From assembly GCF_034119865.1 (NCBI RefSeq), contig NZ_CP139421.1, forward strand, positions 310,001 to 374,000: a stretch of 64,000 nt of DNA. The letters run 5' to 3'. Position 1 is the stretch's first letter. Each line of letters begins with the position of its first letter. Origin of the DNA: Algoriphagus sp. NG3. GTDB taxonomy: Bacteria; Bacteroidota; Bacteroidia; Cytophagales; Cyclobacteriaceae. This document shows positions 46,389-55,195 of the stretch, piece after piece. The position numbers and the translations under genes are program-made. The notes under the pieces were generated by a model. It saw nothing but the letters and a program-made list of their open reading frames with translations, was not told where the DNA came from and did no database searches.

Positions 46389-47090
46389 TTAAAAATCTTT
46401 AAACAATTTTCGTTTGCGATGCGAAATAGGAATTTCGACTCCGTTGACGAGTAGCAAGCTGCTCGTTTTTAAGACTTTGATGTGGGACTGTGCCACCAGG
46501 TGCGATTGATGACAGCGTACGAAGTCGTATTCCTGCAAGAGGTCTTCATAATATTTCAGGTTTTTGGAAGCCATTATTTTTTGCTCCTTGGTGTAAAACA
46601 CCGTGTAAGAACCATCTGCCTCGAGATGTAAAATATCTTTGACGGCAATCAAATAGCGGTTATCAGCCGTTTTTAGAACAATTTTTTGATCGCCTTTTTG
46701 TGTTTCTATAGGTGTAACGGTTGGCGATTCACGTTTGTCGGCGCGCTGAATAGCACGCTGTAGTTCGCTGGGGTCAATGGGTTTGAGCAAATAATCGATA
46801 GCGCTAAACTTAAAGGCTTTGATGGCATAGGCATCATAAGCCGTTGTAAAAATCAAAGCAAATTCCCGTGATTCAAGTAAATTGAGTAAATCAAACCCAG
46901 TGCCGTCTTCGAGTTTAATATCGAGAAAAAGCAAGTCTATTTTATTGTTGCTTAAAAATTGTTTGGCGGTTTTTACACTTGGTAAAACAGCTTCAATATG
47001 CAAATGCGGTGCGGTGAGTTGAAGCATTTTTTTCAAAGCTTCTTGCGCATTTTTTTCGTCTTCGACAATTACAATCTTCATCGGTCTCAT
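46389..47090 (-). CDS. LytTR-type response regulator
   Basis: 233 aa. Receiver with VEDE, phosphoacceptor Asp in LLFLDIKLEDG (near residue 57) and Lys in YLLKPIDPSEL; LytTR DNA-binding domain with DILHLEADGSYTVFYTKEQK and FVRCHQSHLVAQSHIK. The start ATG overlaps the stop of the kinase (ATGA), so the pair is translationally coupled; an alternative start MKIVIVEDE is three codons in. Confidence 0.93.
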   Translation of the reverse strand: MRPMKIVIVEDEKNAQEALKKMLQLTAPHLHIEAVLPSVKTAKQFLSNNKIDLLFLDIKLEDGTGFDLLNLLESREFALIFTTAYDAYAIKAFKFSAIDYLLKPIDPSELQRAIQRADKRESPTVTPIETQKGDQKIVLKTADNRYLIAVKDILHLEADGSYTVFYTKEQKIMASKNLKYYEDLLQEYDFVRCHQSHLVAQSHIKVLKTSSLLLVNGVEIPISHRKRKLFKDF

Positions 47091-48868
47091 GATTTTAATG
47101 TCAGTGAAAATGTAACCCGTGTTCCTTTGTTTTCTCCCAATGATTGGATCTTAAAAATTTCAGCATCACTGGGATTGTGAATTTTGAGTCGCTCTTTTAT
47201 AATTTGCGTGGCGTGTAATTTGTTATCGGAAGTTGGGGCGTAGCCTTTTCCGTTATCTTCGATGGTAAAATGCAGGCGTTTCTCATTGTTTTGAGTGACA
47301 GAAACCAGAATTTTCCCAGGTTTGCCACTATTTTTCAGCCCGTGTTCAATGGCATTTTCGACAAAAGGTTGCAGAAGCATGGGCGGAATTTGCAGGTTGC
47401 TTGGCGATTCTTCCGTTTGCACGGAAATATCGTAATCGAAGCTGTGATTGAATCGGTATTTTTGGGTTTCCAGATAATTTTGAAGTGCATCCAAATCCTC
47501 TTCCAGACTGATCCATTCTTTCTGAACAAAATCGAAATTCTGACGAATCAATTTGGCGAATTTTGCAATATAAGACGCCGCATCCAAGGGGTTTTGCTGC
47601 ATTACGCTGTTTTGGATAGCGGTGAGCACATTGAAAATAAAATGCGGATTCATTTGAGAGCGCAACACCTTATTTTCAAGTAATGCACGTTCTCTTTGAC
47701 GTACTATCTCTTTTTTACTTTGGTGCTGATAGAAATAAATCCCGAAAGCAAGTGCCAACAAAAACACAGAAACGGCAATCCATTGGTAGGTCATTGTGCG
47801 CTGCTGTTGCTCGCGCCATTTCAATTCATTTTCAAGTAGTTGTTTATGGGTGTCTATCAGTTGTAGGTTTTCTTCTTTTTGGCGTTGGGCAAGTTCGGCG
47901 TCAATGCGCTCAATAGTTGATTGGTAATTTTGGGCTAAGCGCGGATTATTTTGTTCCAAACTGTTTTTCAGCAACGATTGATAGAGCGATTTTTGCACAT
48001 CGAGTCGGCCCGTTTTTTCTTCAAACTCTAGTGCTTTCAGCAAGGTGTTTTCTTCGTTTTGATACTCATTTTGCTGCTGTTGCAAGTGTGCTAGGGAAAT
48101 CAGCGGATTGCTGTTGTTTATTTCCAAAGAATCGTTCAGCGCAATGGCTTTTTTGAAATAAGATGTGGCTTCTTCTGTGTGGTTTAATTGGTTATGCACA
48201 ATGCCCAGATTGTTGTAGGATTTGGCTACCGAAGTGAGATCCTCCAGTGCTCTATTAATGGCTAAAGATTTCTGGTTGTAGCTAATGCACGTCAGAAAAT
48301 CTCCTTGATTTCGATACAAAATCGCCAAATTGTTATAGGTAGCAGAAAGTTCCGCCAGGTTGTTATTCTCCAAATGATAAGCTTCCGAAGCTTGTAAATA
48401 AGAAATAGCTTTATCCAGCTGCCCAAGCATAAAATACACATAGGAAATATTATCATTGGCTTTTACGATGAGCTCTTTGTTGTTTAATTCTTCGGCGCGT
48501 TGCAAGGCGTTGTTGGCATATTGTATGGCGTCACTTTGTCTGTTGAGTCTGGAAAAATTGGTTGACAGTTGAATTTCAACATTCAATAATTGCTCAGCTT
48601 GGGATTTGGGATGAAAGCCTTCTTTTGCCTTTTCTAAAAAAGCAATTGCTTTCTCAATGTCGTTTAGGTTTTGATAGGCATAGCCACTTTCTCTATGTAA
48701 ATATGGAAAGAGCGAATCCTGCGTTTCTTTGGCGAACAAGAGTTTGTCAATCTCTATAATGGCTTTTGTGGGCTGGCTTTTTCTCAATTCGATAATAGAA
48801 TCAAGAGGAACCTGCGCTTGCAGTTGGAGAGAGAGGAATAGGAGAAGTATGGAGAGTGTAAGTTTCAT
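47087..48868 (-). CDS. TPR-containing LytS-type histidine kinase
   Basis: 593 aa. Signal sequence (1-19), six or so TPR-like repeats in the periplasm (e.g. ATYNNLAILYRNQGDFLTCI, KSYNNLGIVHNQLNHTEEAT), a coiled coil, one membrane helix (about 370-388, WIAVSVFLLALAFGIYFYQH), His_kinase domain with LRSQMNPHFIFNVLTAIQNS and HATPase with LLQPFVENAIEHGLKN. Pairs with the LytTR regulator with a 4-bp overlap. Ligand unknown. Confidence 0.92.
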   Translation of the reverse strand: MKLTLSILLLFLSLQLQAQVPLDSIIELRKSQPTKAIIEIDKLLFAKETQDSLFPYLHRESGYAYQNLNDIEKAIAFLEKAKEGFHPKSQAEQLLNVEIQLSTNFSRLNRQSDAIQYANNALQRAEELNNKELIVKANDNISYVYFMLGQLDKAISYLQASEAYHLENNNLAELSATYNNLAILYRNQGDFLTCISYNQKSLAINRALEDLTSVAKSYNNLGIVHNQLNHTEEATSYFKKAIALNDSLEINNSNPLISLAHLQQQQNEYQNEENTLLKALEFEEKTGRLDVQKSLYQSLLKNSLEQNNPRLAQNYQSTIERIDAELAQRQKEENLQLIDTHKQLLENELKWREQQQRTMTYQWIAVSVFLLALAFGIYFYQHQSKKEIVRQRERALLENKVLRSQMNPHFIFNVLTAIQNSVMQQNPLDAASYIAKFAKLIRQNFDFVQKEWISLEEDLDALQNYLETQKYRFNHSFDYDISVQTEESPSNLQIPPMLLQPFVENAIEHGLKNSGKPGKILVSVTQNNEKRLHFTIEDNGKGYAPTSDNKLHATQIIKERLKIHNPSDAEIFKIQSLGENKGTRVTFSLTLKS

Positions 48869-48931
48869 TTAATATAGATACCAATACGATTTAAAATTGG
48901 TTTTAATCAGACGAATGGTATGAATTGAATC

Positions 48932-49071
48932 CATAGTGAAGCTGATGTGCTCAATATGGGACTCTTTGGGAAGACTGCCAAGCAGTGGCGCAATGAGAAT
49001 GCAGACCTCAAAGGAAATCGAGCATGTTGCAAACGACGCAGAGAGGTATAATTATTTCCTAGGCGAGATTC
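48932..49071 (+). pseudogene. Decayed KilA-N gene fragment with element copy E0
   Basis: About 48932-49018 matches codons of the KilA-N gene at 61075-61161 (LNMALFGKTAKQWRNENPDL region) with few changes, including the exact GGAAAT junction. From 49019 it continues into CGAGCATG...GGCGAGATTC, the first ~53 bp of the element seen at 61162. A TCCCGAATCAAGTTCGGGA palindrome then replaces the rest. The surrounding 48869-49202 interval has no other gene. Confidence 0.7.
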
Positions 49072-49202
49072 TCCCGAATCAAGTTCGGGACAGGCTATAA
49101 ATAAAATCCATAACATCCTATTATATTGAAATTTGATAGAAGGGATTGTCCCCATTTTGATTTGCCAATCGTCATTGGGATGAACATTAAAAATTTATCA
49201 AA

Positions 49203-49544
49203 ATGAAAGAATTCGCATTAATTTTCAGATTGAGTGACATCTCAGATTTCAAACCTTCCCCTACACAAATGGAGGAGCGGATGAATTGGCTTGGCAGTAT
49301 CGCTGCCCAGAACAAACTGGTGGATAAAGGAAATACCCTTTTACCCATTCCCGGTAGCGCCAAAACAGTAAAACCCGGCGACGTAGTAACTGACGGGCCC
49401 TATACCGAAATCAAAGAATTTATCAGTGGCTATATTGTCGTAAAAGCAGAAACCATTGATGAAGCAGTAGAGATTGCAAAGGGAAATCCGATCTTTAAGA
49501 TTGGAGGGAGTATTGAAGTACGGGAGGTTTTAAAACGCGATTAG
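49203..49544 (+). CDS. YCII/DGPF-domain protein
   Basis: 113 aa. Complete YCII-related (DGPF) domain: SPTQMEERMNWLGSIAAQNK, then VTDGPYTEIKEFISGYIVVK, where the DGPY motif marks the family. In ECF42 systems such genes sit directly next to the sigma factor, as here (3-bp gap). Function is unknown; they do not look like classical anti-sigma factors. Confidence 0.9.
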   Translation: MKEFALIFRLSDISDFKPSPTQMEERMNWLGSIAAQNKLVDKGNTLLPIPGSAKTVKPGDVVTDGPYTEIKEFISGYIVVKAETIDEAVEIAKGNPIFKIGGSIEVREVLKRD

Positions 49545-49547
49545 CAG

Positions 49548-50786
49548 GTGAGCGGCCAAAAATCCCCAAAAGCACTTGTACCGCACTTGTTTCGACAGGA
49601 ATATGCGAAAATGACGGCTGTTTTATGCCGTCATTTTGGCTTAAAGCACATAGAAATTGCCGAGGACATTGCAGGCGATACTTTCCTTAAAGCCTCAGAG
49701 CATTGGGCCATCAACGGAGTACCCGAGAATCCGACTGCGTGGCTTTATACGGTAGCCAAAAACAAGACCAGGGATTATTTCAAACACATATCCATTTTTG
49801 AAAAAGAGATCAAACACAAGTTTAGCAGTGACGAACTCGAACAGGCAAAAAATATAGCTTTTGACGAACAACTGATTTCAGACAGCCAATTGGCGATGAT
49901 ATTTGCCGTTTGCAATCCAGTAAATCCAGATGGAAGCCAAATTTGTCTGGCACTTCAGATTCTTTGTGGTTTCAGTATAGAAGAAATTGCAAATGCCTTT
50001 TTGGCCAAGTCCGAAACCATCAAGAAACGGTTGCATAGAGCAAGAACCAATCTTCGCAATGACAATTTTCAAATCAAATCATTAAGCAGAACAGAAATAA
50101 AATCAAGGCTGGACACAGTTTTAAAAACACTGTATTTGCTCTTCAATGAGGGCTATTTTTCCAAAACCAACCACAGTTTTATCCGTCAAGACCTTTGTTC
50201 GGAAGCAGTGAGGCTGACTCTGTTGTTGACTGAAAACCCGTTGACAGACAGTTCGAAGACAAATGCATTGCTTTCCTTGATGTGTTTCCAGAGCTCAAGA
50301 TTGGACGCCAGGGCAAATGTCAAAGGTGAAGCCGTTCTATTTGATGAACAGGACAAGAGCTTGTGGGACAAAACCCTTATCCAACGCGGAAACTATTATC
50401 TGGTACATGCAACCGGCGGTGAGGAAATTTCAAAATATCATTTGGAAGCAGGTATTGCCTATTGGCATACTGCATCAGCAGATGAAGGCAAATGGCAACA
50501 CATTCTGCGGCTTTACAACCAACTTAGCCTCTTGGAGTATTCACCTGTCATAGCGTTGAACAGGACGTTTGCCTTTGCCAAAGTTTACGGACATGATGAG
50601 GCAATTGGCGAAGCGGAAAAATTAAACTTGCCGGAAAACAGCCAATATCATCAATTATTGGGCTACCTATATTCGCAATCAGACAAGCCAAAAGCAATTC
50701 AGCATTATCAAAAGGCGATTAAACTGACAAAATCGGTAACTGAAAAGCAAACGTTGAAAAATGAAATTAAGCGACTCAACGGGTAA
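49548..50786 (+). CDS. ECF42-type sigma factor with C-terminal extension
   Basis: 412 aa starting at GTG 49548, chosen because sigma region 2 begins within the first 25 residues. Region 2: LFRQEYAKMTAVLCRHFGLK; region 4: LALQILCGFSIEEIANAFLA with KKRLHRARTNL. The ~220-residue C-terminal extension (YLLFNEGYFSKT, TPR-like end) is the signature of ECF42/SigI-like group factors, which use this extension instead of an anti-sigma factor. Its DGPF partner lies just upstream. Confidence 0.9.
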   Translation: MSGQKSPKALVPHLFRQEYAKMTAVLCRHFGLKHIEIAEDIAGDTFLKASEHWAINGVPENPTAWLYTVAKNKTRDYFKHISIFEKEIKHKFSSDELEQAKNIAFDEQLISDSQLAMIFAVCNPVNPDGSQICLALQILCGFSIEEIANAFLAKSETIKKRLHRARTNLRNDNFQIKSLSRTEIKSRLDTVLKTLYLLFNEGYFSKTNHSFIRQDLCSEAVRLTLLLTENPLTDSSKTNALLSLMCFQSSRLDARANVKGEAVLFDEQDKSLWDKTLIQRGNYYLVHATGGEEISKYHLEAGIAYWHTASADEGKWQHILRLYNQLSLLEYSPVIALNRTFAFAKVYGHDEAIGEAEKLNLPENSQYHQLLGYLYSQSDKPKAIQHYQKAIKLTKSVTEKQTLKNEIKRLNG

Positions 50787-51271
50787 AAAAGAGGAGAGGA
50801 GATGCTCGGGGGAAGCTTGACTGGCTAACATAGATCCGCTGTTTCAGACCTTAAGGAAAATGAATCTAATGGGAGGTTTGATTAGCTGTATCAGGTTATA
50901 ATTTCCTGTCCACCCCCCAAAAACCTCAAATTCACCTCACTATACCGCCATTTTCCCAAAACCTGATTTCTCTGGAGCGTAAATCCTATCGGAATGCAAT
51001 ATCAAGATACATTTTCCCTCCTGGGTAGGCTGGTTGTGTGGTTCAGCATTTAATAGGTTAGCTTAAATCTTAGACTTTTGGCTTATTAAAGTCGTAATGG
51101 GCTTAAGAGGATAGGGAAGTATCCTGTACCTTGCGCCGGGATGATCAAATGAGGCCTTATGCCTAGAGCCACCAGCATATTAGGTTGCTTCTGCAGCAAT
51201 TGATTCGCGTACCAACTTCGACCTGGCGTAGAAATACCTGGGGATTTTTCGGGAAAAAGAAATAACAGATA
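50787..51271. other. Gene-free interval
   Basis: 485 bp between the sigma factor and the CLC gene. No protein-like frame, repeat copy or obvious hairpin seen. Confidence 0.5.
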
Positions 51272-52540
51272 ATGAAATTAAAACGAAGAAGAAAACTGGT
51301 GTCCTATGCAAATCTGTTGGATCAACCGGTAAGGTTCAATCCATTCCTTTTCAGCAGGACGTTTTTGTTATGGGCTTTTCTTGGATTGATCGGGGGGCTT
51401 ATAGCTGGGGTTTATTGGATATGCCTTGAGTTTTTAACCCATCAGTTAAGTGTTTTTAGTGGATGGGAGGTAATTCCTCTTATGGCGATTTGCGGTTTTT
51501 TGGCAGGATTGGTCATTCATTATATAGGAGATCCCGGCGAAATCCATCTGATCGTCAACAACATCAGATTTAATAAAGGCAAACTAGATCCCAAAAACAA
51601 TCCTTCTATGGTGCTTTCTTCCTTGTTGTGCGTTGCCTCAGGAGGTAGTCTCGGACCTGAAGCCCCGCTGGTACAGGTGACTGGTTCCACAGGCACCTGG
51701 CTAGGGAAATTGTTTAGACTAAAAGGAGAGGAACTACGCTCTTTAAGTATTGCAGGGATGGCATCAGGATTTACAGCCTTATTTGGTGCACCCTTGGGAG
51801 GAAGCCTTTTTTCATTGGAGATACTTCACCACAGACATGCAGTCGAATATTACCGGGCTATTATTCCAGCATTAGTGGCAAGTTGTTTTAGTTACTTGGT
51901 TTTTGCTTTGGTTATTCATCTGGGACTTGGTCCTGTCTGGGACTTATCCGCCTATGAATATTCAGGCGTTTTTGATTTTGTGTATGCGGTTTTGTTTGCA
52001 CTAGCCGGGGCTGCTTTGGGCTGGATATTTATTTTCAGTACTAAGTTCTTCAAATCAGTTTTTGATAAAAGACCTTTTCCCATCTACATCAAAACACTTG
52101 TCGGAGGCATATTACTTGGAATAATAGCCTATTATTTTCCTTTGACCAGATATTTCGGGCATCACGAGATCAACGGGCTGTTGACAGGTGATTTATCCCT
52201 TACCTTGTTGCTTGGTATTTTGGTTTTTAAAATTATCGCCATTTCAATTACGGTCACCTCAGGATGGAGAGGGGGATTTATTATTCCCCTGTTTTTTGTA
52301 GGAGCTACTTTGGGATTGATTATCCACCAGTTGTTTCCGGCAATAAACTTGACCTTGGCGATAGTTAGCTGTATGGCAGCAATCAATGCATGTGTGACCC
52401 GTACCCCGATGAGTACGACCATATTATTGGCTGCGTTGACGGGATTCGGACATTTTATCCCAATTTTGTTCGCAAGTTTGACAGGCTATTTCCTGGCCCC
52501 AAGGCTGCCTTTTATTGGCTCCCAGCGGGAGAAGGAATAG
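51272..52540 (+). CDS. CLC-family chloride channel/antiporter
   Basis: 422 aa, about ten to eleven helices. The selectivity segments are present in modified form: IGDPGEIHLI for the first motif and GGSLGPEAPLVQ, with Glu130 at the position of the gating Glu. The third motif near GGFIIPLFFVGATLG and the CVTRTPMSTTILLAALTGFG end are as in the family. No CBS domains. Whether it exchanges H+ or only conducts anions cannot be told by eye. Confidence 0.9.
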   Translation: MKLKRRRKLVSYANLLDQPVRFNPFLFSRTFLLWAFLGLIGGLIAGVYWICLEFLTHQLSVFSGWEVIPLMAICGFLAGLVIHYIGDPGEIHLIVNNIRFNKGKLDPKNNPSMVLSSLLCVASGGSLGPEAPLVQVTGSTGTWLGKLFRLKGEELRSLSIAGMASGFTALFGAPLGGSLFSLEILHHRHAVEYYRAIIPALVASCFSYLVFALVIHLGLGPVWDLSAYEYSGVFDFVYAVLFALAGAALGWIFIFSTKFFKSVFDKRPFPIYIKTLVGGILLGIIAYYFPLTRYFGHHEINGLLTGDLSLTLLLGILVFKIIAISITVTSGWRGGFIIPLFFVGATLGLIIHQLFPAINLTLAIVSCMAAINACVTRTPMSTTILLAALTGFGHFIPILFASLTGYFLAPRLPFIGSQREKE

Positions 52541-52811
52541 CAAGAGGTTTTATACGTGTTTCCAAAACAGGGAGGTTTGGGCGTGGTCTTGATAGTAGTG
52601 GGACTCATCCCTATTCAGCGTCAATAGCAGTTTCTGCTACTCAGGCAGTTCAGCTATTCTTCCTTGATGCGTCCTAGTAATTCCAATCATTCCCTTTATA
52701 TGAGAGTGGTTAATGGGGACAGGTAGTCAGCATCAATAATCCTTTCACAATTGGCTAACCATTAGGTAGCTATTGCTTTTCTATGTTCATCCATAGCAGC
52801 TAGAACTGCAT

Positions 52812-53441
52812 TTAATTTTTGCCCAGCGCAATTTTTATCCCCATGCCGATAAAAGCAGATCCACTGACTCTATTTATCCACTGCCCGGAAGTTGGACGGT
52901 TTATGATCTTTTGGGAAAAAGTGCTTGCTGTTACTGCCACGATTAAATACCAGCAGATACCTATCAACGCATAGGTAATGCCCAACAGCATAAACGGTAT
53001 AGGGTTTTCGAATTGATCCGGCTTAATAAACTGGGGAAAAAAGGCCAGGAAGAATAATGCAACTTTCGGATTTAACGTGTTGGTCAAAAAGCCACTCCAA
53101 AAATCATTTTTCTGCTTTGTTTCCGTGTGGTTTCCTGTGCTTACTGACATTAAATTCCCGTTGTTCCTAAGCTTCATGAAGCCTAAGTAAACCAAATAAA
53201 CTGCCCCTAGATATTTGATCAGCATAAATGCCAGAGCTGACTTTGCGATAAGCACAGATAGGCCCAACGCAGCAAACAACGTATGCGTCAATACCCCTGC
53301 ATTGACTCCCAGCATGGCATATATCCCTGATTTTCTGCCCTGGCTTATAGATTTGTTCAATACAAACACGGTGTCAATACCGGGTGTCATAATAAAAATC
53401 AGAGCCGTGACCATAAAAGCGATCCAATTTTCGATTCCCAT
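52812..53441 (-). CDS. LysE/RhtB-family exporter
   Basis: 209 aa from the ATG at 53441; nine extra codons upstream are possible. Five to six helices; family motif TPGIDTVFVLNKSISQGRKSG near the N-terminus, GFLTNTLNPKVALFFLAFFP in the middle. Exports amino acids or related compounds. Divergently paired with a LysR regulator across ~108 bp, which probably contains its operator. Confidence 0.92.
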   Translation of the reverse strand: MGIENWIAFMVTALIFIMTPGIDTVFVLNKSISQGRKSGIYAMLGVNAGVLTHTLFAALGLSVLIAKSALAFMLIKYLGAVYLVYLGFMKLRNNGNLMSVSTGNHTETKQKNDFWSGFLTNTLNPKVALFFLAFFPQFIKPDQFENPIPFMLLGITYALIGICWYLIVAVTASTFSQKIINRPTSGQWINRVSGSAFIGMGIKIALGKN

Positions 53442-53549
53442 CATTTTCCAATCGTTAAGTGTTTCCAATTTGCCTACACAAAGAAAGGCCTTGGAATCTG
53501 CCCAAAAAATGCATTATATTGATCAATTAATGCAGAATTCACATTAAAT

Positions 53550-54428
53550 ATGACCATTCTCCAAATCAAATACTTCTTGGCATTGGCCAAAGAACTCCAT
53601 TTCTGGAACACCGCTGAAAAGGTTTTTATATCCCAATCTTCTTTGAGCAGGCAAATCCAGGCCTTGGAAGAAGAATTGAAATTGCAGCTATTTGAAAGGA
53701 ATAAGAGAAATGTGAAACTGACGGATGCTGGCAGATTTCTTCAGGAAAAACTATCGGTGAAGATGGAAGAACTTGACCAGCTTATAAGACAAGCCAAAAA
53801 GATTGATGAGGGGACTGCGGGAACTCTTTCCATTACTTACCCAGGCTCTGTTACTTTTAAATTTTTGCCGGATTTCCTGAAGGAAATATCGATTCATCTG
53901 CCAGACCTTAAGATCGAACTGACAGAGCAGACTGATGAAAACCACGAGAAATTGCTGCTGGATTACCGTACAGATATCGCTTTTAGCCGGGATCAAATAA
54001 GGAGTGCAAACATAGACTCCTTGAAATTATATTCAGAACCCGTCTGCCTGGTGGTGCCGGCCACACACTGGTCATTGGGAAAGCCTCAGGTGCGATTGAC
54101 TGACTTAAAAAATGAGAACTTTATAATTTCAGGACTGCACCAGACGACTTTTTTTGCTTCCCTACTGAGAAACCTGTTTGATTCCTATGGTTTTGAACCG
54201 AAGACAACCATCGAGTCCGACTTTGGCGGGATGATCCTAAATCTTGTTTCCAAGGAACTGGGGATTTCTATTCTTCCCTACTCATTCAAATCAGCCAAAG
54301 TTGAAAATGTGGAATTCATAGAATTGGATGTGAAAATAGATCTCTATGCGAATTGGCGGAAAAATGAACTCAACAAAACGGTAAGTAAAGTGGTGGGATA
54401 TGCAGAACGTATAGCAGAAGCAATTTAA
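53550..54428 (+). CDS. LysR-family transcriptional regulator
   Basis: 292 aa. N-terminal winged HTH (FLALAKELHFWNTAEKVFIS, then QSSLSRQIQALEEELKLQLF) and a LysR substrate-binding domain. Divergent from the LysE-type exporter, the typical arrangement for a LysR activating an exporter upon amino-acid accumulation. Start is the first Met. Confidence 0.93.
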   Translation: MTILQIKYFLALAKELHFWNTAEKVFISQSSLSRQIQALEEELKLQLFERNKRNVKLTDAGRFLQEKLSVKMEELDQLIRQAKKIDEGTAGTLSITYPGSVTFKFLPDFLKEISIHLPDLKIELTEQTDENHEKLLLDYRTDIAFSRDQIRSANIDSLKLYSEPVCLVVPATHWSLGKPQVRLTDLKNENFIISGLHQTTFFASLLRNLFDSYGFEPKTTIESDFGGMILNLVSKELGISILPYSFKSAKVENVEFIELDVKIDLYANWRKNELNKTVSKVVGYAERIAEAI

Positions 54429-54789
54429 ACTCTTAACTAGCTACGGCGTAATCAGAACCAAGGGTTCTATTCTTTCAACTCTGTGTCGACTTTGCATCGA
54501 CTCTGGTTCTGCTTTTTATCACTTCGCTAGCGATGAAAAGTGGACTGAAAGTGGAGCTAGGCTAGTAGATGATGAAAGTTTGTTTTCCAATTATTACCCA
54601 AGTGGAGGAGAGGGCTTTGGGGTTGGGGCTAGAAAGAATCTAAGATGTTCATTACTACAGAAGCTACAAATCAAGGTCTCTAAGCTATTTGTTCTGCCCG
54701 TTTACACGAAGAATTACCCGGATTAAGTTGTTTTTTCACTTCTAATTTCAAAAAAAGATTTTTATCCATTGCCTGGAGTGTATTCGACA

Positions 54790-54973
54790 CTCACGGCCAT
54801 CACTAGGGACATGGCTTCAGCACATTGATCTATGCAAAACACCATCTGGAATCCATAACCATAAGTAGGAACATGGCTTCAGGTCCTGCGATGATTTGCC
54901 AGTCTTCCCCATCAATTGGAACGTGGCTTCAGCCCGTTCCACAAATGAATTGCATTCCCCGATGGGGCTTTAG
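54790..54973. repeat. Degenerate direct repeats (CATGGCTTCAG)
   Basis: The motif GGACATGGCTTCAG ends at 54820, GGAACATGGCTTCAG at 54882, GGAACGTGGCTTCAG at 54932 and a weaker GGGGCTTTAG at 54973, with spacings of about 62, 50 and 41 bp. Short CCATCA-type segments precede three of them. Spacer lengths are irregular and there is no cas gene nearby, so it is listed as a repeat cluster, not CRISPR. It lies in the 54429-55195 gene-free interval. Confidence 0.45.
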
Positions 54974-54989
54974 CCAAATTCTTTTAATG

Positions 54990-55022
54990 AACAACAACGG
55001 AACAACAACGGAACAACAACGG
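54990..55022. repeat. 11-bp tandem repeat, three units
   Basis: Three perfect units of AACAACAACGG followed by a degenerate fourth (AGCAACACCAG). Non-coding, between the LysR gene and the methyltransferase cluster. Confidence 0.75.
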
Positions 55023-55052
55023 AGCAACACCAGATCAAATCCCCAAAGAATA

Positions 55053-55118
55053 TTGACACCCGTTGACAGAAAATGTTGACACATGCTCTTTTTCTGTAAA
55101 TACATAGCTTTACATTTG
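55053..55118 (+). promoter_or_regulatory. Candidate promoter/operator of the MerR-MTase gene
   Basis: Three direct copies of TTGACA at 55053-55058, 55063-55068 and 55076-55081 precede TACATTTG (55111-55118), which fits the Bacteroidota -7 consensus TAnnTTTG and lies ~78 bp from the ATG. The repeats are candidate binding sites for the HTH of the methyltransferase itself. Confidence 0.35.
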
Positions 55119-55195
55119 TAACCATGTGTAAGGTTTGATAACTTGGTTATAGGCTCATCGTATGTCATCTGCTTGGCGCTCTGACCATAAATAAA

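Noticed and set aside
52390..52677. 95-aa frame overlapping the end of the CLC gene
   Set aside because: It is out of frame with the clear CLC coding sequence and has no protein-like features.
54790..54973. Possible CRISPR array
   Set aside because: Repeats are only 10-15 bp conserved, spacings are 62, 50 and 41 bp, and no cas gene is present in the window.
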